A stretch of DNA of 40,654 bases from Paracoccus binzhouensis (GTDB lineage: Bacteria > Pseudomonadota > Alphaproteobacteria > Rhodobacterales > Rhodobacteraceae): positions 1 to 40,654 of the forward strand of contig NZ_JAEHFP010000026.1 of the NCBI RefSeq assembly GCF_016446475.1. The letters run 5' to 3'. Below the pieces are notes generated by a model that was given only the letters and a program-made list of their open reading frames with translations, was not told the origin of the DNA and searched no databases. The position numbers and the translations under genes were made by a program. Positions 1 through 8,264 of the stretch are shown piece after piece. The first letter of the stretch is position 1. Each line of letters opens with the position of its first letter.

Positions 1-1
1 A

Positions 2-376
2 CCGCGCCCGCGTCGTCTGGCCGCGGCCCCCGTGGTTGCCAGCGATGCCGCGCCGCGCCCCGCTGCTGCCGAAACCCGCCCGGCCGAAGCGCCGGCCCCC
101 GCTCCCGCCCCTGCCCAGGTCGCCTCGGGCGCCTCGCTGGTGCAGATCGGCGCCTTCGACAGCGACTCGCTGGCCAAGGGCGAATGGAACCGCGTCTCGG
201 ACAAGTTCGGCGCGCTCTTCTCGGGCAAGGCGATGGTGGTGCAGGAGCACAAGGCCAACGGCCGCACCTTCTGGCGCCTGCGCGCCGCCGGCTTCGCCTC
301 GCGCGACGAGGCGCGCCGCTTCTGCGCGGCGCTGATCGCCGAAGGGGTGGACTGCATCCCCGCCACCGCGAAATGA
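2..376 (+). CDS. SPOR-domain protein, C-terminal part (5' end outside window)
   Basis: The frame is open from the first complete codon at base 2, so the gene starts upstream of the window. What is visible is an Ala/Pro-rich linker (about 35 residues) followed by a SPOR domain (about 75 residues, from SLVQIGAFDS to EGVDCIP) with the usual QIGAF start, central LRAAGF and Cys-rich tail. SPOR domains bind denuded peptidoglycan glycan strands at the septum. The protein is expected to be an inner-membrane or periplasmic cell-envelope factor. It lies 9 bp before nagZ, so peptidoglycan binding and peptidoglycan recycling are likely co-transcribed; SPOR-nagZ-scpA-scpB is a familiar alphaproteobacterial order. 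The N-terminal membrane anchor cannot be seen. Confidence 0.85.
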   Translation, partial: PRPRRLAAAPVVASDAAPRPAAAETRPAEAPAPAPAPAQVASGASLVQIGAFDSDSLAKGEWNRVSDKFGALFSGKAMVVQEHKANGRTFWRLRAAGFASRDEARRFCAALIAEGVDCIPATAK

Positions 377-385
377 GCCGCTGAG

Positions 386-1372
386 ATGACCGGCGCCACC
401 ATTCTCGGCGGCATCGCCGGCCCGGATCTGGACCGGGCCGAGCGGGATTTCTTCCGCGCCGCCGATCCCTGGGGCTTCATCCTGTTCGCCCGCAATGTCG
501 ACACGCCGGACCGCCTGCGCCGGCTGACCGCCGAATTGCGCGAGACGGTGGGCCGGGACGCCCCGGTGCTGATCGACCAGGAAGGCGGGCGGGTGCAGCG
601 CATGCGCGCCCCGCACTGGACCGACTGGCCGGCGCCGCTGGACCAGGCCGGGCGGGGCGAGCGCGCGATCTGGCTGCACCATCACCTGCTGGCGCAGGAA
701 TTGCGCGCCGTCGGCATCGACGCCGATTGCGCGCCGGTGCTGGACATCGCCCGCGCCGACACCCATCCCTTCCTGAAGAACCGCTGCTTGGGCGCGGATG
801 CCGATACGGTGATCCGGCTGGGCCGGGTCGCGGCGCAGGCGATGCTGGCCGCGGGCGTGCTGCCGGTCGTCAAGCACATGCCGGGCCATGGCCGGGCGCG
901 GGTGGACAGCCACAAGGACCTGCCGGTGGTCGAGGCATCGCTGGACGAGCTGCGCGCCACGGATTTCGCCCCGTTCCGGGCGCTGGCCGACCTGCCCATG
1001 GCGATGACCGCGCATATCCGCTTTACCGCCATCGACGATGCGCCCGCCACCGCCTCGGCCGCGGTGATCGAGCTGATCCGGCGCGAGATCGGCTTTGACG
1101 GGCTGCTGATGTCGGACGATATCGGCATGCAGGCGCTGTCGGGCAGCCCGGCCGAACGCGCCGCCACCACCATCGCCGCCGGCTGCGACCTGGTGCTGTC
1201 CTGCAACGAGACCCTGGCGCAGATGGAAGAGATCGTCTCCGCGGCCGGAACCATGAGCCCGCGCGCCCTGGTGCGGGGGCAGGCGGCGCTGGCCCTGCGC
1301 CGGGCGCCGCTGGCCGGGGACACCGCCGCGCTGCGCGCCGAACTGGCGGCGCTTGGCGGGTTGGCGGCCTGA
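386..1372 (+). CDS. nagZ: beta-N-acetylhexosaminidase NagZ (GH3)
   Basis: 328 aa, typical NagZ length. It removes GlcNAc from 1,6-anhydroMurNAc-peptides in cytoplasmic peptidoglycan recycling. Visible motifs are the substrate loop LIDQEGGRVQR (about 62-72), the GH3 signature KHMPGHG at 163-169 with the mobile-loop His in DSHKDLP near 176, and the nucleophile region MSDDIGM around 244. There is no signal peptide, consistent with a cytoplasmic enzyme. It starts 9 bp after the SPOR gene and ends 21 bp before scpA, as part of one + strand operon. Family assignment is firm. Confidence 0.96.
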   Translation: MTGATILGGIAGPDLDRAERDFFRAADPWGFILFARNVDTPDRLRRLTAELRETVGRDAPVLIDQEGGRVQRMRAPHWTDWPAPLDQAGRGERAIWLHHHLLAQELRAVGIDADCAPVLDIARADTHPFLKNRCLGADADTVIRLGRVAAQAMLAAGVLPVVKHMPGHGRARVDSHKDLPVVEASLDELRATDFAPFRALADLPMAMTAHIRFTAIDDAPATASAAVIELIRREIGFDGLLMSDDIGMQALSGSPAERAATTIAAGCDLVLSCNETLAQMEEIVSAAGTMSPRALVRGQAALALRRAPLAGDTAALRAELAALGGLAA

Positions 1373-1393
1373 TCGGTTGACTAAACCCGGCCC

Positions 1394-2260
1394 ATGGCCG
1401 ATTCTGCGCCGACCCCCTTGCCCGGAAGCGTCATGACCAAGGTGCCCTATCTGACCCCCGTGCCCGCCCCCGATTCTGCGCCGCATCTGCCGGGGCTGGC
1501 ACCGCAGCCGACGGCCGAGCGCCGCGCCGAGGAGGTGCTGGTCGTCGACGTCTCGGGTTTCGAGGGGCCGCTGGACCTGCTCTTGACGCTGTCGCGCACG
1601 CAGAAGGTCGATCTGATGCAGATCTCGGTGCTGGAGCTCGCCGACCAGTATCTGGCCTTCGTCGAGGAGGCGCGGGCGCTGCGCATCGAGCTGGCGGCGG
1701 ATTACCTGGTCATGGCGGCCTGGCTCGCCTATCTGAAATCGCGCCTGCTGCTGCCGCCCGATCCCGAGGCCGAAGGGCCCTCGGCCGAAGAGCTGGCGGC
1801 GCATCTGGCCTTCCAGCTGGAACGGCTGAACGCCATGCGGGAGGCGGCGGCGCGGCTGATGGCCCGCGACCGGCTGGGGCAGGACCGCTTTGCGCGCGGC
1901 GCGCCGGAAACCGTCGCCCGCCAGCGCCAGGTCGCCTGGCAGGCCGGGCTGATCGACCTGATGCGCGCCTATGCCCGGCTGCGCACCCGCGACGAATTCC
2001 GGCCCTATGCCTTCGACCGCCGCGACGTCTTCACCATGGAACAGGCGCTGGACCGGGTGCGCGGGCTGATCGGCTTTGCCGGCGACTGGACCGCGCTTGC
2101 CGCCTTCCTGCCCGAGGGCTGGGAGGCCGATCCGCAGCGCCGCCGCTCGGCCACCGCCGCGACCTTCGCCGCCACGCTGGAGCTGGCGCGGCAGGGCGCG
2201 GTCGAGATCGCCCAGGCCGGCACCTTCGCCCCCATCACCATCCGCAGGCGCCCGCAATGA
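1394..2260 (+). CDS. scpA: Segregation and condensation protein A (ScpA)
   Basis: 288 aa kleisin of the SMC-ScpAB condensin, which loads on the chromosome and helps segregate it. The core starts at about residue 50 with VDVSGFEGPLDLLLTLSRTQKVDL, the classic ScpA opening, followed by YLVMAAWLAYLKSRLLLP. The first ~50 residues are Pro/Ala-rich and non-conserved, so the true start could be the internal ATG at 1433 (MTKVPYL). The stop overlaps the scpB start by 4 bp (ATGA), implying translational coupling. Confidence 0.95.
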   Translation: MADSAPTPLPGSVMTKVPYLTPVPAPDSAPHLPGLAPQPTAERRAEEVLVVDVSGFEGPLDLLLTLSRTQKVDLMQISVLELADQYLAFVEEARALRIELAADYLVMAAWLAYLKSRLLLPPDPEAEGPSAEELAAHLAFQLERLNAMREAAARLMARDRLGQDRFARGAPETVARQRQVAWQAGLIDLMRAYARLRTRDEFRPYAFDRRDVFTMEQALDRVRGLIGFAGDWTALAAFLPEGWEADPQRRRSATAATFAATLELARQGAVEIAQAGTFAPITIRRRPQ

Positions 2261-2922
2261 GCCAGGACGAGACCGCCGCCGCCGACCCGCAGCGCTTCCC
2301 GCCGCCACCGCTTTCCGAGCAGGAGCGCATGGTCGAGGCGATCCTGTTCGCCTCGGCCGAGCCGATGGGCACGCGCGAGATCGCCGCGCGCCTGCCGGCG
2401 GGCTGCGATGTGGCCGAGGCACTGCAGGCCCTGCGCGGCCGCTACCAGGGGCGCGGGGTGCAGCTTGCCCGCGTGGGCGACGCCTGGGCCTTTCGCACCG
2501 CCGCCGACCTGGGTTTCCTGATGCAGGAAAGCGTGGTCGAAAGCCGCCGCCTGTCGCGCGCCGCGACCGAGACCCTGGCGATCATCGCCTATCACCAGCC
2601 GGTCACCCGTGCCGAGATCGAGGAGATCCGCGGCGTTGCCGTCAGCCGCGGCACCCTGGACCAGCTGATCGAGCTGGACTGGGTCCGCATCGGCCGCCGC
2701 CGCCAGACCCCCGGCCGGCCGGTGACTTTCGTGGTGACCGAGACCTTCCTGGATCATTTCGGCCTGGAAAGCGCCCGCGACCTGCCGGGCCTGGCCGAGC
2801 TGCGCGCGGCCGGCCTGCTGGAATCGCGCCCGCCGGGCGAGGGCATGGCGCCCGGCCTGTTCCGCGACGACGACGGCGGGGATTCGGCGGCCATGGCCGA
2901 AGATTTGTTCGAGGATGAATGA
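2257..2922 (+). CDS. scpB: Segregation and condensation protein B (ScpB)
   Basis: 221 aa partner of ScpA. It forms a dimer of tandem winged-helix domains that binds the kleisin centre. Typical motifs are EAILFASAEPMG near 27-38, ETLAIIAYHQPVTRAEIEEIRGV near 107-129, and GRPVTFVVTETFLDHFGL near 150-167. It starts inside the scpA stop (ATGA overlap). The C-terminal ~50 residues are acidic and probably disordered. Confidence 0.95.
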   Translation: MSQDETAAADPQRFPPPPLSEQERMVEAILFASAEPMGTREIAARLPAGCDVAEALQALRGRYQGRGVQLARVGDAWAFRTAADLGFLMQESVVESRRLSRAATETLAIIAYHQPVTRAEIEEIRGVAVSRGTLDQLIELDWVRIGRRRQTPGRPVTFVVTETFLDHFGLESARDLPGLAELRAAGLLESRPPGEGMAPGLFRDDDGGDSAAMAEDLFEDE

Positions 2923-2940
2923 GGAACTGAGCCTAACCCG

Positions 2941-3135
2941 ATGAACATGAACCAGTTCATCAACATGCTGGTTCGCATGGTCACCAATCGGTTGCTGAAC
3001 TGGGGCATCCGCCGGGTGAACGCGCCCAGGCCCGGCACCCGACAGAGCCCGCAGCAACGCGCCCGTGACAAGGCCGCGCGCGAGGCGGTGAAGCGCGCCC
3101 GGCAGGCGGCTCGGATCGCCCGGCGGATGCGCTAG
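2941..3135 (+). CDS. Small basic protein of unknown function
   Basis: 64 aa (MNMNQFINMLVR start), 18 bp after scpB on the same strand. The first ~28 residues can form an amphipathic helix (NMLVRMVTNRLLNWGIRRV). The rest is strongly basic and Ala/Arg-rich (AREAVKRARQAARIARRMR), suggesting membrane-surface or nucleic-acid contact. No transmembrane segment is obvious. I do not recognise a named family. Many alphaproteobacteria carry tatA at this position, but this is not TatA: it lacks the N-terminal hydrophobic helix and FGxxxLPE-type hinge. Confidence 0.6.
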   Translation: MNMNQFINMLVRMVTNRLLNWGIRRVNAPRPGTRQSPQQRARDKAAREAVKRARQAARIARRMR

Positions 3136-3174
3136 GGGGCGCTGCCCCCGGGCGCGCTGGCGCGCGCCTCCCCC

Positions 3175-3203
3175 GGGGTATTTCCACAGCGAAGAAGCGC
3201 CGG
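3175..3203 (+). repeat. Dispersed intergenic repeat, copy A
   Basis: GGGGTATTTCCACAGCG followed by AAGAAGCGCCGGC lies between the small basic gene and the dCTP deaminase end. It resembles copies at 8525, 15764 and 38642 (shared pattern GGGTATT, GCG/ACG, AAGAAG, CCGG). It is preceded by a GC-rich hairpin (3135-3149, GGGGGC/GCCCCC arms). Confidence 0.6.
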
Positions 3204-3217
3204 CGGCCGGCCGCGAC

Positions 3218-4285
3218 TCAGGCGAATTGCTTGGCGAGCTTCAGCCCCTGGCCCTGATAGTTCGAGGCAATGCCGCTGCCATAGAGCCGTTCGGGCCGGG
3301 CGGCCATGCGCTCATAGACCAGGCGGCCGACGACCTGGCCATGTTCCAGCGCGAAGGGCGCCTCGTGGCAGCGCACCTCGAGCACGCCGCGCGCGCCCTG
3401 GCCCGCCGCGCCATGGCCGAAGCCGGGGTCGAAGAAGCCGGCGTAATGCACCCGGAACTCGCCTACCATGGCCAGATAGGGCGCCATCTCGGCGGCGTAA
3501 TCGGGCGGGATCGCCACCGATTCGCGGCTGACCAGGATGTAGAAGGCACCGGGGTCGAGGATCAGCTGGCCGTCGCTGGTGCGCAGCTCGTCCCAGAAGT
3601 CGCGGGCCTGGTAGGCGCCGATGCGGTCGAGGTCGATGACGCCGCTATGCGGGCGGGCGCGATAGCCGACCAGGTCGCCCGATGCGGGGCGCAGATCGAC
3701 CGAGAAGCCCAGGCCGTCGTCGATCAGCGCCTCGCCCGTCACCAGCGGCTCGGCCGCGTGCAGGGCGCGCAGCTCGGCATCGCTCAGCACCGCCTGGCCC
3801 TGGCGCAGCCGCAGCTGGTTCAGCCGCATCCCGGGCCGCACCAGCACCGAGAAGCTGCGCGGGCAGATCTCGGCATAGATCGGGCCGTCATAGCCCTCGG
3901 GCAGGCGGTCGAATTCGGTGCCCTCGTCGGTGACCAGCCGCGTCAGGAGGTCGAGCCGCCCGGTCGAGCTTTTGGCATTGGCCACCGCGTCCAGGCCCTG
4001 GGGCAGCGACAGCCGCTCCATCAGCGGCACCAGGTAGACGCAGCCCTTTTCCAGCACCGCGCCATCGGTGAGATCCATGCGGTGCATCTCGAAATCCCTG
4101 AGCCGGTCGCTGACCCTGCGCCCGCGCCCGGCCAGGAACGAGGCGCGCAGCCGCCAGGCCGTCGCGCCCAGCCGCAGGTCGAGGCTGGCGGGCTGGACCT
4201 GTTCGGGCAGGATCGGCTGGTTCGCCGCGATGGCACCGCTGGCAATCAGCTGGCGCAGGGACGAATCGGGAAGCACACCGTTCAC
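3218..4285 (-). CDS. dcd: 2'-deoxycytidine 5'-triphosphate deaminase, long form
   Basis: About 355 aa, nearly twice the usual ~190 aa of Dcd. It converts dCTP to dUTP for thymidylate synthesis. The N-terminal half has PASLDLRLG and NAKSSTGRLDL (the Dcd/dUTPase trimer motif). The second half repeats the fold with PYLAMVGEFRVHYAGFFDPGFGHG followed by a VLEVRCHE strand. I place the start at GTG 4285 (VNGVLPDSSL) because AAAGGG lies a normal distance upstream. An in-frame TTG at 4303 would extend it by 6 residues but sits at the foot of the tRNA terminator with no clear ribosome site. Confidence 0.88.
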   Translation of the reverse strand: MNGVLPDSSLRQLIASGAIAANQPILPEQVQPASLDLRLGATAWRLRASFLAGRGRRVSDRLRDFEMHRMDLTDGAVLEKGCVYLVPLMERLSLPQGLDAVANAKSSTGRLDLLTRLVTDEGTEFDRLPEGYDGPIYAEICPRSFSVLVRPGMRLNQLRLRQGQAVLSDAELRALHAAEPLVTGEALIDDGLGFSVDLRPASGDLVGYRARPHSGVIDLDRIGAYQARDFWDELRTSDGQLILDPGAFYILVSRESVAIPPDYAAEMAPYLAMVGEFRVHYAGFFDPGFGHGAAGQGARGVLEVRCHEAPFALEHGQVVGRLVYERMAARPERLYGSGIASNYQGQGLKLAKQFA

Positions 4286-4301
4286 GCGAAACCCTTTCGG
4301 C

Positions 4302-4336
4302 AAAAGGAAACGCCCACCCCCGGACGGGGATGGGCG
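4302..4336 (-). terminator. Intrinsic terminator of the tRNA-Pro gene
   Basis: Read on the minus strand, CGCCCATCCCC and GGGGGTGGGCG form an 11-bp stem (one G-T pair) with a 4-nt loop, followed by TTTCCTTTT. It begins 9 bp after the CCA end of the tRNA and separates the tRNA from the dCTP deaminase gene. Confidence 0.8.
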
Positions 4337-4345
4337 TTTTCGGAA

Positions 4346-4423
4346 TGGTCGGGCCGGCGAGATTCGAACTCGCGGCCTTCCGCCCCCCAGACGGACGCGC
4401 TAACCAGGCTGCGCCACGGCCCG
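4346..4423 (-). tRNA. tRNA-Pro, anticodon GGG
   Basis: Full cloverleaf on the minus strand: acceptor CGGGCCG/CGGCCCG, D-arm GCGC/GCGC with AGCCTGGTTA loop, anticodon stem TCCGT/GCGGA (one G-T pair) with loop CTGGGGG giving anticodon GGG, and T-arm GCGAG/CTCGC with TTCGAAT loop. The discriminator A and CCA are encoded (75 nt + CCA). An intrinsic terminator follows. Confidence 0.96.
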
Positions 4424-4547
4424 ACGAGGGGCATATAGAGCGAAGCGGGCCGCCAGCACAAGGGGCGAAGCACGGAAATTTCGGCGAGAATCTCGATTGC
4501 CGTGGACAGGCTGCGGCCCGGGGCGGGAAGCGCATCCGCCATGCGGC

Positions 4548-5159
4548 CTAGCGGGCGTCCTGCAGCGCAGTGCGCAGGTCTTCGGCCTGGGCAGGCAAGG
4601 ACCGGCCCTGCAATTCGCAACCGCGCAGATTGGCCGCAGCGGCGGCGAGGCGGCCAAGCCAGCCGGTCGCCGGCGGTGGTTCCAGACTGGCGAAAAGCGG
4701 CAGCGATTCGGGCTGCCAGGAAGCGCTGCGCATTGGGCGGGGTGGTTTCGCGACCGAAGCGGCGGGCAGGGCGGAGCCACCCGCCTCGAGCATGATCTCG
4801 GATTGCAGGCCAGGGATGGCCAGACGCACGGCCGGGGTGCGGGCGGGACGCTCGGTGGCGGCGCCCTCGGCCAGGGTCTCGCCCAGACGGGCGGCGCCGA
4901 TCTGGCGCAGGCCGGCGCCGCGGTCGGCGGCGATCAGCCGCTTGGCGCCGCGGATGCTCAGTCCTTCCTCGCGCATCACCTGGCAAAGCCCGGCGGCCAG
5001 GCGCACGTCGTCGGGCCGGTAATAGCGACGCCCGTCGGCGCGCTTCACCGGCGAAAGCTGCGAGAATTGCGTTTCCCAATAGCGCAGGACATGCGGTGCG
5101 ACGCCCACGAGGCGCGAGACCTCTCCGATGGAACGAAAGGCGTCGGGGGATTTGCTCAT
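4548..5159 (-). CDS. MerR-family transcriptional regulator
   Basis: 203 aa. The N-terminal winged-helix HTH covers about residues 9-80 (SIGEVSRLVGVAPHVLRYWE, then RADGRRYYRPDDVRLAAGL). It lacks the N-terminal cysteines expected of mercury-type metal sensors. The C-terminal ~110 residues are low-complexity and not recognised. The gene overlaps the ihfA stop by one base (TGATG), and ihfA-merR is a conserved pair in alphaproteobacteria, so it is probably a constitutive housekeeping regulator of unknown target. Confidence 0.88.
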   Translation of the reverse strand: MSKSPDAFRSIGEVSRLVGVAPHVLRYWETQFSQLSPVKRADGRRYYRPDDVRLAAGLCQVMREEGLSIRGAKRLIAADRGAGLRQIGAARLGETLAEGAATERPARTPAVRLAIPGLQSEIMLEAGGSALPAASVAKPPRPMRSASWQPESLPLFASLEPPPATGWLGRLAAAAANLRGCELQGRSLPAQAEDLRTALQDAR

Positions 5160-5467
5160 CAGCCCTTGCGCCTGTTCCCGGCGGCCACGCGGTCCTTCAT
5201 CAGATGCGAGGGGCGGAAGGACAGCACCCGGCGCGGCGTGATCGGCACTTCTTCGCCGGTCTTGGGGTTGCGGCCGATGCGTTCGTTCTTGTCGCGCACC
5301 GAGAAGGTGCCGAAGGAGGAGATCTTGACCTGCTCGCCGCGCACCAGCGCGTCCGAGATATGGCCGAGCACGCTTTCGACAAGTTGGGCCGATTCGTGGC
5401 GGGAGAGGCCCACCTCACGGAACACCGCCTCGGCCAGGTCCATGCGGGTCAGGGTAGAGTCGCTCAT
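5159..5467 (-). CDS. ihfA: Integration host factor subunit alpha
   Basis: 102 aa. IHF-alpha pairs with IHF-beta to bend DNA sharply at specific sites for replication, recombination and sigma-54 promoters. HU/IHF fold: [21 protein letters not shown] start, [17 protein letters not shown] beta arm base, and the DNA-binding arm [13 protein letters not shown] with the intercalating Pro. I chose ATG 5467 because AGAGG lies 8 nt upstream. A longer frame to 5524 adds residues unlike the family. Confidence 0.95.
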   Translation of the reverse strand: MSDSTLTRMDLAEAVFREVGLSRHESAQLVESVLGHISDALVRGEQVKISSFGTFSVRDKNERIGRNPKTGEEVPITPRRVLSFRPSHLMKDRVAAGNRRKG

Positions 5468-5618
5468 CTCGGAAACCTCTTGAATGGTGGGAAGGATGAT
5501 TTCTTTACGGCGCCAAGTCAACAACCCCGGCCCGATTCCGTTCCCGGGAGCCGCGATTTTGTTCCGCGTTATTCGCGCCTTACCGGCAGGACACCGCGCG
5601 GATCGCCGCCGCTGCCGC

Positions 5619-5647
5619 TTGGATCGGCAGGAATTGCCCCCTATCTT
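5619..5647 (+). promoter_or_regulatory. Probable sigma-70 promoter of the zinc-finger gene
   Basis: TTGGAT at 5619-5624, a 17-bp spacer, and TATCTT at 5642-5647. Transcription would start near 5654, leaving a leader of about 26 nt before the ATG at 5680. Confidence 0.5.
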
Positions 5648-5679
5648 GAAAGGGAAGGCACGGACGAAACGGGGATGTC

Positions 5680-5955
5680 ATGGCGGGCGGCTGGGCACGC
5701 GACGACGCGGTGAACGAACAGATCGACGTCTCGACGCAGGAGGCGATCGAGCGGATGCGGCTGCGCAATGCGCAGCGCGTGGCCCGGGACAGCGCCGAAT
5801 TCTGCGACGAATGCGACGAGCCGATCCCTGAGGCGCGCCGGCAGGCGATTCCCGGCGTCCGGCTGTGCGTGGACTGCCAGTCGGGACGCGACAAGGCCTG
5901 GCGGCCGGCAGCCGGGATCAACCGGCGCGGCTCGAAGGATTCTCAGCTGAAATAA
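5680..5955 (+). CDS. DksA/TraR-type C4 zinc-finger protein
   Basis: 91 aa. A helical N-terminus (about residues 15-40) precedes a C4 zinc finger, CDECDEPIPEARRQAIP then CVDCQ. This is the layout of short TraR/YbiI-like DksA relatives, which bind the RNA polymerase secondary channel. The coiled-coil is much shorter than in DksA (about 150 aa), so direct DksA function is uncertain. The gene runs against the fabH gene and their stops are only 4 bp apart. Confidence 0.85.
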   Translation: MAGGWARDDAVNEQIDVSTQEAIERMRLRNAQRVARDSAEFCDECDEPIPEARRQAIPGVRLCVDCQSGRDKAWRPAAGINRRGSKDSQLK

Positions 5956-5959
5956 GGGC

Positions 5960-6931
5960 TTACCAGCGCAGGACGACCGAGCCCCAGGCCAGGCCGCCGC
6001 CGATGGCCTCGGCCACCAGCACGTCGCCAGGCTTGAAGCGACCCTCGGCATCGGCCACCGACAGCGCCAGCGGGATCGAGGCGGCCGAGGTATTGCCGTG
6101 ATCGGCGACGGTCAGCACCACCTTTTCCATCGGCAGGTGCATGCGCCTGGCGGTGGCCTCGATGATGCGCAGGTTGGCCTGGTGCGGCACCAGCCAGTCC
6201 ACCTGCTCGGGCGCCAGCCCGGCCTTGTCCAGCGCCCGGTGGGCGGTGTCGGCCAGCTTCTCGACCGCGTGGCGGAACACCAGGTTGCCCTGCATGCGCA
6301 GATGCCCGGCCGTGCCGGTCGAGGCGACGCCGCCATCGACATAGAGCAGGTCGCGATATTGCCCGTCGCTGTTCAGGTCGGTGGCGAGGATGCCGCGGTC
6401 GGCCGGGGTGCCCTCGCCCTCGGCGGCCTCCAGCACCACGGCGCCGGCGCCATCGCCGAACAGCACGCAGGTGCCGCGGTCGGTCCAGTCCATGATGCGG
6501 CTGAAGGTCTCGGCGCCGATGACCAAGACCCGCTCGGCCAGGCCGGCGCGGATCATCGCATCGGCATTGGCGAGCGCATAGACGAAGCCGGCGCAGACCG
6601 CCTGCAGGTCATAGGCGAAGCCGCCGTGCATTCCCAGCCCGGCCTGGACCATGGTCGCGACCGAGGGAAAGGTCAGGTCGGGGGTCGAGGTCGCCACGAT
6701 CACCGCGTCGATCCGGTCGGCGGCGATGCCGGCCTTGTCCAGCGCGGCGCGGGCGGCCAGGATGCCCAGGTCGCTGGTACGCTGGTCCTCGGCGGCGAAA
6801 TGGCGCCGCTCGATCCCGGTGCGGGTGCGGATCCATTCGTCGCTGGTGTCCAGCCTGTCCTCGAACCAGCTGTTCTCGATCACGCGCTCGGGCAGGTAAT
6901 GGCCGGTTCCCCGGACGATCGCACGCCGCAT
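5960..6931 (-). CDS. fabH: 3-oxoacyl-ACP synthase III (FabH)
   Basis: 323 aa, normal length. It condenses acetyl-CoA with malonyl-ACP to start fatty-acid synthesis. The catalytic triad is visible: Cys113 in AVCAGF, His250 in PHQANLR and Asn280 in HGNTSAAS. The start overlaps the plsX stop by one base (TGATG), so plsX-fabH are coupled. Confidence 0.97.
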   Translation of the reverse strand: MRRAIVRGTGHYLPERVIENSWFEDRLDTSDEWIRTRTGIERRHFAAEDQRTSDLGILAARAALDKAGIAADRIDAVIVATSTPDLTFPSVATMVQAGLGMHGGFAYDLQAVCAGFVYALANADAMIRAGLAERVLVIGAETFSRIMDWTDRGTCVLFGDGAGAVVLEAAEGEGTPADRGILATDLNSDGQYRDLLYVDGGVASTGTAGHLRMQGNLVFRHAVEKLADTAHRALDKAGLAPEQVDWLVPHQANLRIIEATARRMHLPMEKVVLTVADHGNTSAASIPLALSVADAEGRFKPGDVLVAEAIGGGLAWGSVVLRW

Positions 6932-8040
6932 CAGGAGGCCTCGCTTTCCTTGCTGCCGTTGGTGTCGCCGCTGTCGGCATGGATCTGGGCCACGCGGGCG
7001 GCCAGCCGGTCCTGGAAGCCGGATTGCGCCAGCTGGAAGGCCAGCTTGATGGCTGCCGAGACCCCGGTCGCATCGGCCGAGCCATGCGATTTCACCACGG
7101 TTCCGTTCAGCCCCAGGAAGACGCCGCCATTGACGCGGCGCGGGTCGATCCGCTTCTGCAGGCGCTTCAGCGAGCCCATGGCCAGCAGCGCCGCGAATTT
7201 CGACAGGATGGATTTGGCGAAGGCTTCCTTCAGGAAGTCCCCGACCAGCTTGGCCGTGCCCTCGCCGGTCTTCAGCGCGACATTGCCGGTGAAGCCGTCG
7301 GTCACGATCACATCGACACGGGCCGAGGGCAGGTCGCCGCCCTCGACGAAGCCGACATAGTCGAAATTCGCCGCCTGCGCGGTGGCGGGCATCAGTTCAT
7401 GCGCCTGTTTCAGCTCGGGCCGGCCCTTGTGCTCCTCGGTGCCGACGTTCAGCAGCCCGACGCGCGGCCGCGCCAGGCCGAAGCCGTTGCGGGCATAGGA
7501 GGCGCCCATCAGCGCATAGGTCAGCAGATCCTGGGCGTCGGCGCGGATGTCGGCGCCGACATCGAGCATGACGTTGAAGCCCTGCGGATTGCGCGACGGC
7601 CACAGGCAGGCAATGGCCGGGCGGTTCACGCCGGGCAGCTTGCGCAGCCGGATCATCGACAGCGCCATCAGCGCGCCGGTATTGCCGCAGGAGACGGCGA
7701 CCCGCGCCTCGCCCTGGCGCACCGATTCGATGGCCGACCACATCGAGGTGCCTTCGCCCTTGCGCAGCACCTGGCTGGGCTTGTCGCCCATGGTCACGAT
7801 GCCGGCGGCATCGCGGATGTCGCAGCGCGCGGCCAGATCCTGGCGGCGGCCGATCAGCCGCGCCAGTTCGGCCTGCGGGCCATGGACGATGAAGCGGATA
7901 TCGGGGTTCCGGACGGCGCTTTCGGCGATGCCCGCGACCACCGCGGCCGGGCCGCGGTCGCCGCCCATCGCGTCAACCGAGATCACCACGCCCCCGTCGT
8001 CAGGGTTGCGCGGCAGAGTCCTGGAATCTGCCGAGACCAT
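6931..8040 (-). CDS. plsX: Phosphate acyltransferase PlsX
   Basis: About 369 aa. It makes acyl-phosphate from acyl-ACP, the first step of the PlsX/PlsY route to phosphatidic acid. Hallmarks: ISVDAMGGDRGP at about 22-33, GNTGALMALSMI, DVGADIRADAQDL, and GFTGNVALKTGEG near the substrate pocket. I take ATG 8040 as start. The conserved region begins ~20 residues in, so a nearby GTG is possible. The frame remains open upstream to 8178 but that part overlaps rpmF and is not PlsX-like. Confidence 0.94.
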   Translation of the reverse strand: MVSADSRTLPRNPDDGGVVISVDAMGGDRGPAAVVAGIAESAVRNPDIRFIVHGPQAELARLIGRRQDLAARCDIRDAAGIVTMGDKPSQVLRKGEGTSMWSAIESVRQGEARVAVSCGNTGALMALSMIRLRKLPGVNRPAIACLWPSRNPQGFNVMLDVGADIRADAQDLLTYALMGASYARNGFGLARPRVGLLNVGTEEHKGRPELKQAHELMPATAQAANFDYVGFVEGGDLPSARVDVIVTDGFTGNVALKTGEGTAKLVGDFLKEAFAKSILSKFAALLAMGSLKRLQKRIDPRRVNGGVFLGLNGTVVKSHGSADATGVSAAIKLAFQLAQSGFQDRLAARVAQIHADSGDTNGSKESEAS

Positions 8041-8057
8041 ATCCGCGGTCAGTCCGC

Positions 8058-8264
8058 TCAGGCCGCGTCTTCGTCCAGATCGACCTCGTTGGCCTGCGCG
8101 ACGACCTCGCGGTCGGCGTAATGGCCGCAGGAGGGGCAGACGTGATGCGGGCGCTTCAGCTCGCCGCAGTTCGGGCATTCGTTCGGGTTGCCGGCAACGA
8201 GCGCGTCATGCGAGCGGCGCATGTTGCGGCGGGACCGGGTAACTCGGTTCTGAGGGACGGCCAT
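8058..8264 (-). CDS. rpmF: 50S ribosomal protein L32
   Basis: 68 aa. [20 protein letters not shown] is the standard L32 start, followed by a zinc ribbon with Cys30, 33, 43 and 46, so this is the zinc-binding (C+) version. An acidic tail follows. It is the first gene of the rpmF-plsX-fabH lipid/ribosome cluster, 17 bp before plsX. A GAGG ribosome site precedes the ATG. Confidence 0.97.
   Translation of the reverse strand: MAVPQNRVTRSRRNMRRSHDALVAGNPNECPNCGELKRPHHVCPSCGHYADREVVAQANEVDLDEDAA

Noticed and set aside
3135..3149. GGGGGC/GCCCCC hairpin after the small basic gene
   Set aside because: No U-tract and only a 3-nt loop; not called as a terminator.
5493..5521. ihfA promoter TTGACT-17-CATCCT
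   Set aside because: Good -35 but -10 matches only half of consensus; not listed.
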